This document shows, one piece after another, positions 41,865 through 52,179 of a stretch of DNA of 64,000 nucleotides; within the stretch, counting starts at the first letter, position 1, and the number at the start of each line of letters is the position of its first letter. Source of the DNA: [Leptolyngbya] sp. PCC 7376 (GTDB lineage Bacteria > Cyanobacteriota > Cyanobacteriia > Cyanobacteriales > MRBY01); assembly GCF_000316605.1 (NCBI RefSeq), contig NC_019683.1:2216036-2280035 (forward strand), given 5' to 3'. The notes beneath the pieces are model-generated. The model did no database searches. It saw only the letters and a program-made list of their open reading frames with translations, and was not told the origin of the DNA. The translations under genes were made by a program, and so were the position numbers.

Positions 41865-44516
41865 TTAAGCTTTGTTCGTATTATTCAACTTCCCGCGCAC
41901 AATGATGACTGTTCGGTTTGTTCCTCTGGCGATCGCCTCGGGGATATTACCGTGGAGTGCTTTTTGGAGAAGACTTTCGCTGCTGGCTCCCATCACCACG
42001 AGATCATAAGTATTTTCTTTAATGACCCGGAGTAAACTTTCGGAGACATACCGCGAACGAACCGGCAGTGAAATCACCGGAACTTCCACATATTCTTTGA
42101 GTTTGGCTTGAGCTTTGCGCAGCAACGGAAATCTTTGGGTTTGATATTTAGGTTGATAGACCTGACATAAACAAATTTCTGAGGAAAGAGAATATCGATG
42201 AACATCCGGGGTTAATCGCAGTAGAGCCGGAGCGAGTTTTAGGGCTCGTCGGGCATTGTGACCTCTAGAAATCGGGCAGAGGGCACGCAAATGAGGAGCG
42301 TCTTTTGATGCCAATTTCAAAGGATGGGCATGGCTCGTTTTTGTTAAAAGGACATCGCAAGGTGCTTCTTTAATGAGTACTTCGATGACATTGCCAAATA
42401 GTTTTCCGGCGGGGTTGCGATCGCCTTGCCAACCGAGAATTAACCCCACATCGTCAGTAGATAATTGTTGTAATATCACCGCAGAAACATCATGGGCTAA
42501 GAGAATCTGCGTGTGAATCGCAACTCCCCATTTATGCCCTAGCTTTTCGAGACCCTGCAATAATTGTCGTTCTGGAATGGTGTTAATGGCCGTTTCTGGG
42601 AGAGGGCAAGGGGCAGAAACCGGGATGATATGCAGGCAGCAAATGATCGCATTTTTATCTTTGGCGATCGCATAGGCGACTGTGAGTAGTGCTTCGGCTG
42701 TATTGGGATTGGCGATCGCCACCCAGAGTTTTGGTTGATGGCGATCAATATCTTGGGTGCGATAAACGCAATAGCTCGGCTCCTGCAATTTGAGCGCATG
42801 GTCACTATTACCAAGGAGTTTTTGCGTTTCGGCGCGAATAATATCAGATCGGGTAATAATCCCTTGCAAACATTCTTGCTCAACGACAGGTAAACGCGAA
42901 ATTTGATAGCGATTAAGCAGATATAAAACATCGCTGAGAGAAGCTTGGGGCGCGACCGTAATTACTTTACGTTGCATCAATTGACTAACCGTCACATCCC
43001 GTTCACTTGATGCAATTTGCGCTAAATCCCCTTGGGTTAAAACCCCCACTAATTTGCCATTCTCTAATACCGGAAAACCACGGTGGTGCGATTGCGACAA
43101 AATAGGTAACAGTTCAGTAAGGGAGAGGCTACTGTCTATCGTTTCGACATTGGGTTGCATCACCTGCGCCGCCGTTAAATCCATCAAAACCTGTGGATCA
43201 TTTTTCTCCTTCAGACGAATGCCACTCGCTTCGAGGAGATGCTCATAAATTGACCCTTTAAAAAAACTTTCGCCGACGATAAAAGCAGTCACCGATGCCA
43301 ACATTAAGGGCAATACCAAATTAAAATCCGTCGTCAACTCAAAGACAATCACAATAGCTGTCACAGGGACTCGCGCCACCCCCGTAAAAAATGCGCCCAT
43401 TCCAGCGAGGGCATAAGTATATTGGGAAGCTTCAGGAATTAGTGCTTCAGCTGAAAATCCCATCAGATAGCCAAGGGCTGCTCCCAAAACGAGGGTAGGA
43501 GCAAATAATCCTCCTGGCGCTCCCGAACCATAGGCCAATAAACTCAGTCCAAAGTGGGCAATAAAGGCGATCGCAATCACCTGCCACCCTGCATCCCCCG
43601 TCAATAAAAAATCCCGTAATCCGGCGTTATCCCTAAAGAAAGGCGGCAAAAATGAAATTACAATTCCTGAAATCATCCCGGCGATCGCCATTCTCGTGGC
43701 AAGGTTAAGTCGCATCCGTCGATTGAAATGTAAAACCGTGAGAATACCGCGATTAAAAAAAGCGCCCAGCCCACCAGCCAAAGCGCCCAAAATTAGGTAG
43801 AGAGGAATTTCTTTAACTGAAAAATGGCTCTGATTCGCTGCCAGCAATAATTCACTGGGTAAATTTAAATCCGATGTACCAAACCACCGCGACACCACCG
43901 ATCCTGTAAATGAAGCGACAATGGCAGTTTCGAGAGTGAGGCCGGACATATCCCGCATCAACTCTTCCACCACAAATAACACCCCAGCAATCGGCGTATT
44001 AAAACCAGCTGCCAACCCTGCTGCTGCCCCCGCTGCAATCATTTGCCGTCGATGGTCTGGCGTAATCGGTAACCATTGACTCAGTTGTGCTGCCAGTGCT
44101 GCCCCGATATGTACTGTTGGCCCCCGTCTCCCGAGGGTTAGACCGCCCCCCAAGACTAAAATTGTGCCAATCGATTTGGCGATCGCCACCTTCCAAGACA
44201 GCGGAAATGGCAGCCGTGCCAACACCACCTTTACCTGAGGTACACCACCACCTTTTGCCGCAGGAGAAAAAGTCTGTAATGTGAATCCTGCGAGACCACC
44301 ACACACTAAACCGAAGAGCGGCAAAATTAACCACGCACCATATTGATGACTCAGCGCAACCCGATAACTGCCGAGGGTGCCGATACCGGCCTTCAGAAAT
44401 AGAGCCGATAAACCTGAAATTGTTCCGATAAGACAGGCTTCAAAAATTAAGTAATTGCGATTGAGACTGAGCTGTCCGAATCGATGAAAAATTCCCCAGT
44501 TACGCACGGGAAGCAT
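41865..44516 (-). CDS. ClC chloride channel with CBS pair and Usp domains
   Basis: About 883 aa from ATG 44516 (MLPVRNWGIFHRFGQLSLNR); the frame is open to 44549. Residues 20-435 form the ClC membrane domain, with GGLTLGRRGPTVHIGAALAA, in which the gate position usually filled by Glu (GREGP) is Arg. PIAGVLFVVEELMRDMSG and APGGLFAPTLVLGAALGYLM follow. A CBS pair spans roughly 450-570 (MQPNVETIDSSLSLTELLPI, SRLPVVEQECLQGIITRSDI). The C-terminal 290 residues contain two UspA-like domains (LWVAIANPNTAEALLTVAYA; YDLVVMGASSESLLQKALHG). This arrangement suggests a channel controlled by adenine nucleotides and stress signals. It runs into the small gene 78 bp downstream on the same strand. Confidence 0.88.
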   Translation of the reverse strand: MLPVRNWGIFHRFGQLSLNRNYLIFEACLIGTISGLSALFLKAGIGTLGSYRVALSHQYGAWLILPLFGLVCGGLAGFTLQTFSPAAKGGGVPQVKVVLARLPFPLSWKVAIAKSIGTILVLGGGLTLGRRGPTVHIGAALAAQLSQWLPITPDHRRQMIAAGAAAGLAAGFNTPIAGVLFVVEELMRDMSGLTLETAIVASFTGSVVSRWFGTSDLNLPSELLLAANQSHFSVKEIPLYLILGALAGGLGAFFNRGILTVLHFNRRMRLNLATRMAIAGMISGIVISFLPPFFRDNAGLRDFLLTGDAGWQVIAIAFIAHFGLSLLAYGSGAPGGLFAPTLVLGAALGYLMGFSAEALIPEASQYTYALAGMGAFFTGVARVPVTAIVIVFELTTDFNLVLPLMLASVTAFIVGESFFKGSIYEHLLEASGIRLKEKNDPQVLMDLTAAQVMQPNVETIDSSLSLTELLPILSQSHHRGFPVLENGKLVGVLTQGDLAQIASSERDVTVSQLMQRKVITVAPQASLSDVLYLLNRYQISRLPVVEQECLQGIITRSDIIRAETQKLLGNSDHALKLQEPSYCVYRTQDIDRHQPKLWVAIANPNTAEALLTVAYAIAKDKNAIICCLHIIPVSAPCPLPETAINTIPERQLLQGLEKLGHKWGVAIHTQILLAHDVSAVILQQLSTDDVGLILGWQGDRNPAGKLFGNVIEVLIKEAPCDVLLTKTSHAHPLKLASKDAPHLRALCPISRGHNARRALKLAPALLRLTPDVHRYSLSSEICLCQVYQPKYQTQRFPLLRKAQAKLKEYVEVPVISLPVRSRYVSESLLRVIKENTYDLVVMGASSESLLQKALHGNIPEAIARGTNRTVIIVRGKLNNTNKA

Positions 44517-44715
44517 GATTGTTTCTAGCCCGTAGAGTTTCGAACACAAATCGATCTGCCCTTAAGCTACCAAATTATTGACAAACTCTCAGAGTTAAAA
44601 CGCTTTCCTCAGTGGGCGATCGCCCTTGTTCTTTACCGAAGCATGATCCCGGTTCCTGTCCCGAACTGATAGTATGTGTGCTTGAAGATAAACATGCTTT
44701 TATTCCTAAAAATTT

Positions 44716-45882
44716 ATGAGTACCGAATCAGGTCTAATTGCTCCCCACGGCGGACAATTAATTAACCGAATCGCCTCCGAAGCCGAAAAGAAAGAATTTT
44801 TGGCACAGGCAGATACCCTCCCTCGCGTTACCCTCGACAAACGCGCCCAGTCCGACCTCGAAATGATTGCCATTGGTGGCTTCAGTCCCCTCAAAGGCTT
44901 CATGGAGCAGTCCGACTATGATTCTGTCGTTGACACCATGCACCTCAGCAATGGTTTGCCTTGGTCTATTCCCGTAACCCTACCTGTTTCCGAAGAAGTC
45001 GCTGCACCTCTCAAGGAAGGTAACTGGGTACGTCTTGACGATGCCAATGGTCGTTTTATTGGTGTCCTCGAACTCTCTCAAAAATTCCACTACAACAAAG
45101 CTCACGAAGCAATCAACGTCTACAAAACAGACGAAGATAAGCACCCTGGCGTTAAGGTTATCTATGAACAAGGTGATGTAAACCTCGCAGGTCCCGTTTG
45201 GTTGCTAGAGCGTGATCCTCACCCCCTCTTCCCCGCATACCAAATTGACCCTGCAGCTTCCCGCGCGGCATTTGCAAAGCGTGGCTGGAAAACTGTTGTG
45301 GGCTTCCAAACCCGTAACCCCATCCACCGTGCTCACGAATACATCCAAAAGTGTGCTTTAGAAACAGTTGATGGTCTTTTCCTCCATCCTCTCGTTGGTG
45401 CAACAAAGAGTGATGATATCCCTGCTGATGTGCGCATGCGTTGCTACGAGATCATGATGGAAAACTATTTTCCCCAAGATCGTGTCATCCTTGCGATTAA
45501 TCCTTCGGCAATGCGTTATGCAGGCCCCCGTGAAGCAATTTTCCACGCACTGATTCGCAAGAATTATGGTTGTACTCATTTCATCGTTGGTCGTGACCAT
45601 GCTGGTGTGGGCGATTACTACGGTACTTATGAAGCTCAGGAAATGTTCGATAATTTCGACCCTGCTGCTCTTGGTATTACACCAATGAAGTTTGAGCATG
45701 CTTTCTACTGTAAGAAGACTGAGCAAATGGCGACAGCGAAAACAAGTCCCAGTGGCCCTGAGGATCGTGTGCATCTCTCCGGTACGAAGGTTCGCGAAAT
45801 GTTGCGTAATGGTGAGCTTCCCCCTCCGCAATTCTCTCGTCCCCTCGTGGCAGCAGAACTTGCTCGCGCAATGCACAAGTAA
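44716..45882 (+). CDS. sat: Sulfate adenylyltransferase (ATP sulfurylase)
   Basis: 388 aa, single-domain form without an APS-kinase extension. It makes APS from sulfate and ATP, the first step of assimilatory sulfate reduction. Motifs: [20 protein letters not shown] (HxxH of the nucleotidyl transferase site), [40 protein letters not shown] and the end [20 protein letters not shown]. Complete, closed by a terminator, divergent from the ClC-CBS-Usp gene. Confidence 0.95.
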   Translation: MSTESGLIAPHGGQLINRIASEAEKKEFLAQADTLPRVTLDKRAQSDLEMIAIGGFSPLKGFMEQSDYDSVVDTMHLSNGLPWSIPVTLPVSEEVAAPLKEGNWVRLDDANGRFIGVLELSQKFHYNKAHEAINVYKTDEDKHPGVKVIYEQGDVNLAGPVWLLERDPHPLFPAYQIDPAASRAAFAKRGWKTVVGFQTRNPIHRAHEYIQKCALETVDGLFLHPLVGATKSDDIPADVRMRCYEIMMENYFPQDRVILAINPSAMRYAGPREAIFHALIRKNYGCTHFIVGRDHAGVGDYYGTYEAQEMFDNFDPAALGITPMKFEHAFYCKKTEQMATAKTSPSGPEDRVHLSGTKVREMLRNGELPPPQFSRPLVAAELARAMHK

Positions 45883-45910
45883 AACTAAACAAACATTATT
45901 AATCATGACT

Positions 45911-45940
45911 AGGGATTTTCACGGTAAATCCCTTTTTTAG
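45911..45940 (+). terminator. Terminator after sat
   Basis: AGGGATTT and AAATCCCT form a perfect 8-bp stem with a 7-nt loop, followed by TTTTTAG. It lies 28 bp after the stop codon. Confidence 0.85.
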
Positions 45941-45962
45941 TGTTAAAAAGAAGAATATCGCG

Positions 45963-47525
45963 ATGAGCACAAAATATACCCGGGCATTTCACATCCTACC
46001 TGTATGGATATGGTTTATTCTCGTTGCTCTTTTGACGCGAATACCATATTTTTTCAAAATTGATATTGATTGGGATGAATCAACTTTTCTTTTATTAGGC
46101 CAATCCGTATTAAAAGGTCAACTTCCTTATACCGGAGATGTTATTGATGTTAAGGCACCATTGCTCTGGTATTGTTTTGCTGTTCTAACTGCTTTAACTG
46201 GTAAATCTTTTTTCTTTGTTCGTTTTGCTGGTGCCATGATCACGGCAATGTCAGGTTATCTTATTTACTTTTGTATTTCAAAAGTTTGGGGACAAAATCG
46301 AGCACTTATTGCAGGATTTGGGTTGGTGATTTTCATCAACTTAAGTGCTGGAGGCCAGGCACTTATCTCTGAACATTTAGTCATTATTCCTCTCCTATTA
46401 GCATTTCTATGCTGTCTTTTTTATAGAAGGCAAATAATACTCCTTTACTGTGCTGGCGTTTGTATGACTATTGCCAGCATGATACGGCTTAACCTAGCCT
46501 ATAGCATGGTGATTTTAGGTTTGTATTTGTGTGTCTTAGTCTTAAATAACTCTTCACTGAATATTCAAAAAAAACTACTTAACATCTGTAGCTATGCTGC
46601 TGGGTGTATTAGCATTCTTATACTCACAATAATGCCATATATTCTGAGTCACAATATTCCTGAGTTCTATCGAGGATTGATTCAATCATCTCTGAGCTAT
46701 GCGAACCAACAAAGCAGTTTTTTTATAGTCCTTAAAGAGCAAATTATTTATTATATTGCAGGTTCTTTTAAGACGTCTATTGCTTTGCTTCTCCTTCATT
46801 TGTTTGTTGCAATTATCTGCGGGGCTCAACTACGTTTATTGTTGTCAAATTCTAATGAACTCAACACATTAGAAAAAAGACTATTGAGCTTGATTTGTGT
46901 CTTCTGGATCAGTATCGAATTTTCTATTTTGAAATCAGGCGTATTTTGGGGGCACTACAATATGCAGCTTGCCGGATTTGTCGTGATTTTTATTACACCA
47001 ACTGTTTATAACATAATCCAACAGAATCAAATGACGGCAGGCAAACTGTTTCTTTTTCTGACATTAAGTGTTTATGGCATTCATACTGGTCTTCAATATA
47101 GTTCAATTGGTAATAATTTTTTTTGCATGGGTAGTCTCTTTTATGGCCCATCATATCAACTAGCACAAGAGCTAGATAAAGAGTTGGGTGATCGTGAACC
47201 AAATGATAAAAGTATTTGGTTAGCAAATCATCATTTTTATTATTGGCAGCAGAATATCAATCCTCCTATTTCTAGTACTACACATCCTAGTAATATTCAT
47301 AAGGAGTTTCTTCTTCGAAGTTGGTTTGGAGAGCAATCATCGACAGTAAATGAACTTAAAAAAATTATTGCAAGCCCTCCTGAATTTATTGAAGGTAAGC
47401 GTATGGAAACATATTTTCAAACAAATCCTGAAGCACAGCAATTATTGAACTCTTTTTTACAAGAAAAATATTCTGAAATTCCTATAGATAATTTAAAGAC
47501 AAAAATTTATCGACTGAATAAATAG
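45963..47525 (+). CDS. Membrane glycosyltransferase, GT-C/GT39-like
   Basis: 520 aa with about 11 hydrophobic helices. The first periplasmic loop carries the acidic motif FKIDIDWDESTFLLLGQSVL, as in dolichyl/undecaprenyl-phosphate sugar-dependent glycosyltransferases (PMT/ArnT type), followed by LPYTGDVIDVKAPLLWYC. The C-terminal 120 residues are hydrophilic and probably periplasmic. The substrate is unknown. Codon use is AT-rich compared with sat next to it, and a MITE begins 13 bp after the stop, so the gene may be acquired. Confidence 0.72.
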   Translation: MSTKYTRAFHILPVWIWFILVALLTRIPYFFKIDIDWDESTFLLLGQSVLKGQLPYTGDVIDVKAPLLWYCFAVLTALTGKSFFFVRFAGAMITAMSGYLIYFCISKVWGQNRALIAGFGLVIFINLSAGGQALISEHLVIIPLLLAFLCCLFYRRQIILLYCAGVCMTIASMIRLNLAYSMVILGLYLCVLVLNNSSLNIQKKLLNICSYAAGCISILILTIMPYILSHNIPEFYRGLIQSSLSYANQQSSFFIVLKEQIIYYIAGSFKTSIALLLLHLFVAIICGAQLRLLLSNSNELNTLEKRLLSLICVFWISIEFSILKSGVFWGHYNMQLAGFVVIFITPTVYNIIQQNQMTAGKLFLFLTLSVYGIHTGLQYSSIGNNFFCMGSLFYGPSYQLAQELDKELGDREPNDKSIWLANHHFYYWQQNINPPISSTTHPSNIHKEFLLRSWFGEQSSTVNELKKIIASPPEFIEGKRMETYFQTNPEAQQLLNSFLQEKYSEIPIDNLKTKIYRLNK

Positions 47526-47538
47526 TCTAAAAAACTTA

Positions 47539-47670
47539 GAGGTTGTCTGAAAAGTCTTTATGTTCGATAAATGCTGCGTAAATTCCGCCAGGTTGATCGC
47601 CTGAAGTGCTTATTTTTACGTGCAACTCATTTCGACAAAAGTTACGGTCAGACCCTTTTCAGACAGCCTC
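47539..47670. repeat. 132-bp MITE (MITE-c) with TTA duplication
   Basis: The ends GAGGTTGTCTGAAAAG and CTTTTCAGACAGCCTC form an inverted repeat; TTA flanks both sides. It is almost identical to the copy at 8126-8257, 39 kb away, with a handful of differences at the ends, which implies recent movement or homogenisation. No ORF. A likely non-autonomous element mobilised by an IS5-type transposase. Confidence 0.85.
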
Positions 47671-47837
47671 TTATAGATAGATGAAATAAGTAAGTTCGTT
47701 TTGAGAGATGATCGCCTGGATTCTTGACTATTGGGGCCATATTGTAAGCAGATATTTCTGGAAATAATCGGCTATATATTGAAGTAATTAGTATCCAGCA
47801 TTCGTTTGCTTGGATTTTTTTGAGTTCTTTTCAGGTT

Positions 47838-49601
47838 ATGACTAATTTCCCCGCTTTAACGACCTATGGCTATGCAATTGAGAAGACTCTAGGCCAGAAT
47901 TTTCAAGGTCGACGGTTTACTTATCTCGCGCGACAAATTGAAGGCGATCGCCCTGTCGTGCTCAAAAAATTTGCTTTTGTGCAAGGGGCAACGGATTGGA
48001 GTGGCTATGACAGTATCGAAGCCGAGATCAAAGTGCTCCAACGATTAAATCATGAGCAAATTCCCGATTATCTTGGGTCTTTCACCACGGATGATGGCTT
48101 TTATTTGATCACAGAATATATTGATGCGTCGACCCTTGCCCAGACTAAAGCGCTTTCGTTTAAAGAGATAAAGGCGATCGCCATCCAGTTGCTCAGAATT
48201 TTGCAAAGCTTGCAGGAACAGCAACCGCCTATTATCCATCGCGATATTAAGCCCGAAAATATTTTGATTCGTCGTTGGGGTAAAAGTTGGCGTGTATTTT
48301 TAATTGACTTTGGGTTTGCGCGGTTGGGGATGGATGATCTTTCCGCCAGCAGCACAGTGAAAGGAACGTTGGGTTTTATGCCACCGGAGCAAATTTTTCA
48401 GCGGGAACTCACCACTGCATCGGATTTGTATTCGTTGGGCATTACGCTCATTTCGATTTTGTGTGGCAAGCGCTCTGGTGAAATTGGTGCTTTGGTAAAT
48501 AGCGATTATCGAATTCAATTTCGTTCACAACTGAAGCATTTGCCGAACGCTTTTCTCGATTGGTTAGAAATTCTTACTGAGCCCAATCTTAACAAACGCT
48601 ATCCCGACGCGAAAGCCGCATTACAGGCTTTATTACGGCTGGAACGCAAGTCGAATCACGTCACTTATGACTACAATAATGTGCATTTTGCATGGCAATT
48701 TTTGGTGGGAGTTTTGAGCTTAATGCTGGGACTGAAGCTATGGGGATTGTTCAATATGTTGCCAATCCCAACCTTTGCACCGCAGGACACTGTTACTCAA
48801 CCAACTCCGCTTAACGAACCAAATTTGCCGAGTATCGATCTGAGCGATAAGTTAATTGCTGATCTTTACCAAAAGGGATTAAGCGCGTTAAATCGTGATG
48901 GTTATGATGAGGCTTCCTATTACTACAATCAGGTTTTAGAGGTTGACCCAAATCATTTTGATGCGCTGTCGGATAATTGTGCAGCCTATTACTATCTCAA
49001 TCAACCAGAGGAAGCATTAGATTTATGTGAACGAGCGATCGCCATTAATGACCAAGATTATCGCGTTTATAATCGTCATGGTTTGGTGCTAACCGGAGGT
49101 TTAGATCGTCCCGCAGAAGCATTGTTATCCTTTGAACGATCGCAGCAACTAAATCCTGGTTATTTTTGGGCTTGGGTGAACCACGCACGAGCATTAACAG
49201 CACTCGGAAAATATGATCAGGCGATCGCCTCAGCAGAGAAAGGTATTGAAATTGATCAGAATGCGTCGGGCGGTTGGTACGAGAAATCTAAAGCGTTACG
49301 ACGGATGGGTTTTCTAGAGTTAGCTCTAGAAGCATCCAATCAGGGTACTTTAGTCGATCCAAGCTCTCACTTGATCTGGGGTGAACAAGGCCGTGTACTC
49401 TATGCCCAAAAAAGATATGAGCAAGCGTTGTCTGCATTTGACAAGGCAATTACCTTCAATCCAGATCATGCATGGCATCATTACCGTGCAGGTTTAGCGG
49501 CTGAGGCAATAGGGAATGATTATCGGGCGATCGCCTCCTATGAAAAGGCTTTTGCCCTAAAGCCAGATTTCACTCAAGCCCAAGAAAAATTGGGTCTTTG
49601 A
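47838..49601 (+). CDS. Ser/Thr protein kinase with TPR repeats
   Basis: About 587 aa counted from ATG 47838 (MTNFPALTTYGYAIEKTLGQ); the frame is open to 47820. The eukaryotic-type kinase domain spans residues 10-265: Lys in PVVLKKFAFV, HRD loop PIIHRDIKPENILIRRWG, DFG in VFLIDFGFARLG, APE-like FMPPEQIFQR. One membrane helix follows (FAWQFLVGVLSLMLGLKLWG, about residue 285), then five to seven TPRs (LYQKGLSALNRDGYDEASYY, AWVNHARALTALGKYDQAIA). The kinase is therefore cytoplasmic, with the TPR part across the membrane or in the thylakoid lumen. Target unknown. Confidence 0.9.
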   Translation: MTNFPALTTYGYAIEKTLGQNFQGRRFTYLARQIEGDRPVVLKKFAFVQGATDWSGYDSIEAEIKVLQRLNHEQIPDYLGSFTTDDGFYLITEYIDASTLAQTKALSFKEIKAIAIQLLRILQSLQEQQPPIIHRDIKPENILIRRWGKSWRVFLIDFGFARLGMDDLSASSTVKGTLGFMPPEQIFQRELTTASDLYSLGITLISILCGKRSGEIGALVNSDYRIQFRSQLKHLPNAFLDWLEILTEPNLNKRYPDAKAALQALLRLERKSNHVTYDYNNVHFAWQFLVGVLSLMLGLKLWGLFNMLPIPTFAPQDTVTQPTPLNEPNLPSIDLSDKLIADLYQKGLSALNRDGYDEASYYYNQVLEVDPNHFDALSDNCAAYYYLNQPEEALDLCERAIAINDQDYRVYNRHGLVLTGGLDRPAEALLSFERSQQLNPGYFWAWVNHARALTALGKYDQAIASAEKGIEIDQNASGGWYEKSKALRRMGFLELALEASNQGTLVDPSSHLIWGEQGRVLYAQKRYEQALSAFDKAITFNPDHAWHHYRAGLAAEAIGNDYRAIASYEKAFALKPDFTQAQEKLGL

Positions 49602-49618
49602 TATTACAGGTAAATCCC

Positions 49619-50014
49619 ATGCGAACTCAATACATCACCACAGATTTAGAGCTAGAAAGCCCAAATGATTTAACGTCGATTGTGCAAGAGTTTGAGGATG
49701 ATGTTCTGGTTCACTTTTGCGGTGCTGTCGGCGATCGCCATGCTGCCAGTTTTGGCCTTTTCCATGAGGGTTCTGTAGCAAGCGATATCAATTTCTATTG
49801 CAACCTAATCGAAAATCTGAGCGAATCATCACGAATGCTTTGGGATAGTTGCACTCGCATCGATTTTAATATTGGCTATGAAGCTGGCGATGAACCTAAA
49901 AGTTGGCGATCTCCTATCTCAACCGAGGTTTTAGAGCGCATAACGAAAAACCGCGGGGACATTGTCATTACAATTTATCCCCACGGCATATATAGTTCAG
50001 TAGATACAATCTGA
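49619..50014 (+). CDS. Unknown small protein downstream of the kinase
   Basis: About 131 aa from ATG 49619 (MRTQYITTDLELESPNDLTS); the frame opens at 49598, overlapping the kinase stop by 4 bp. Acidic, with mixed alpha/beta pattern (VLVHFCGAVGDRHAASFGLF, TRIDFNIGYEAGDEPKSWRS). No membrane or signal segment. The close spacing suggests co-transcription with the kinase, perhaps as regulator or substrate. Family not recognised. Confidence 0.6.
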   Translation: MRTQYITTDLELESPNDLTSIVQEFEDDVLVHFCGAVGDRHAASFGLFHEGSVASDINFYCNLIENLSESSRMLWDSCTRIDFNIGYEAGDEPKSWRSPISTEVLERITKNRGDIVITIYPHGIYSSVDTI

Positions 50015-50022
50015 TTGAAAAT

Positions 50023-51993
<1,971 letters not shown>

Positions 51994-52179
51994 CTAAATC
52001 AGACAAAAATTATAGCATGAAAGGTTTGTGGGCGGAATAGTCAGGCAATGGAGGCGGTTTTGAGGTGGGGTGCAACTCTCTGAAATGGTGTGGTGATAGG
52101 CTGCACAAATAGAGCTGCTATTAGTAGTACGTTTATTTTACCTTAACCTTTTGGATCTGGGACGTTTTGTTGCGGGTTC

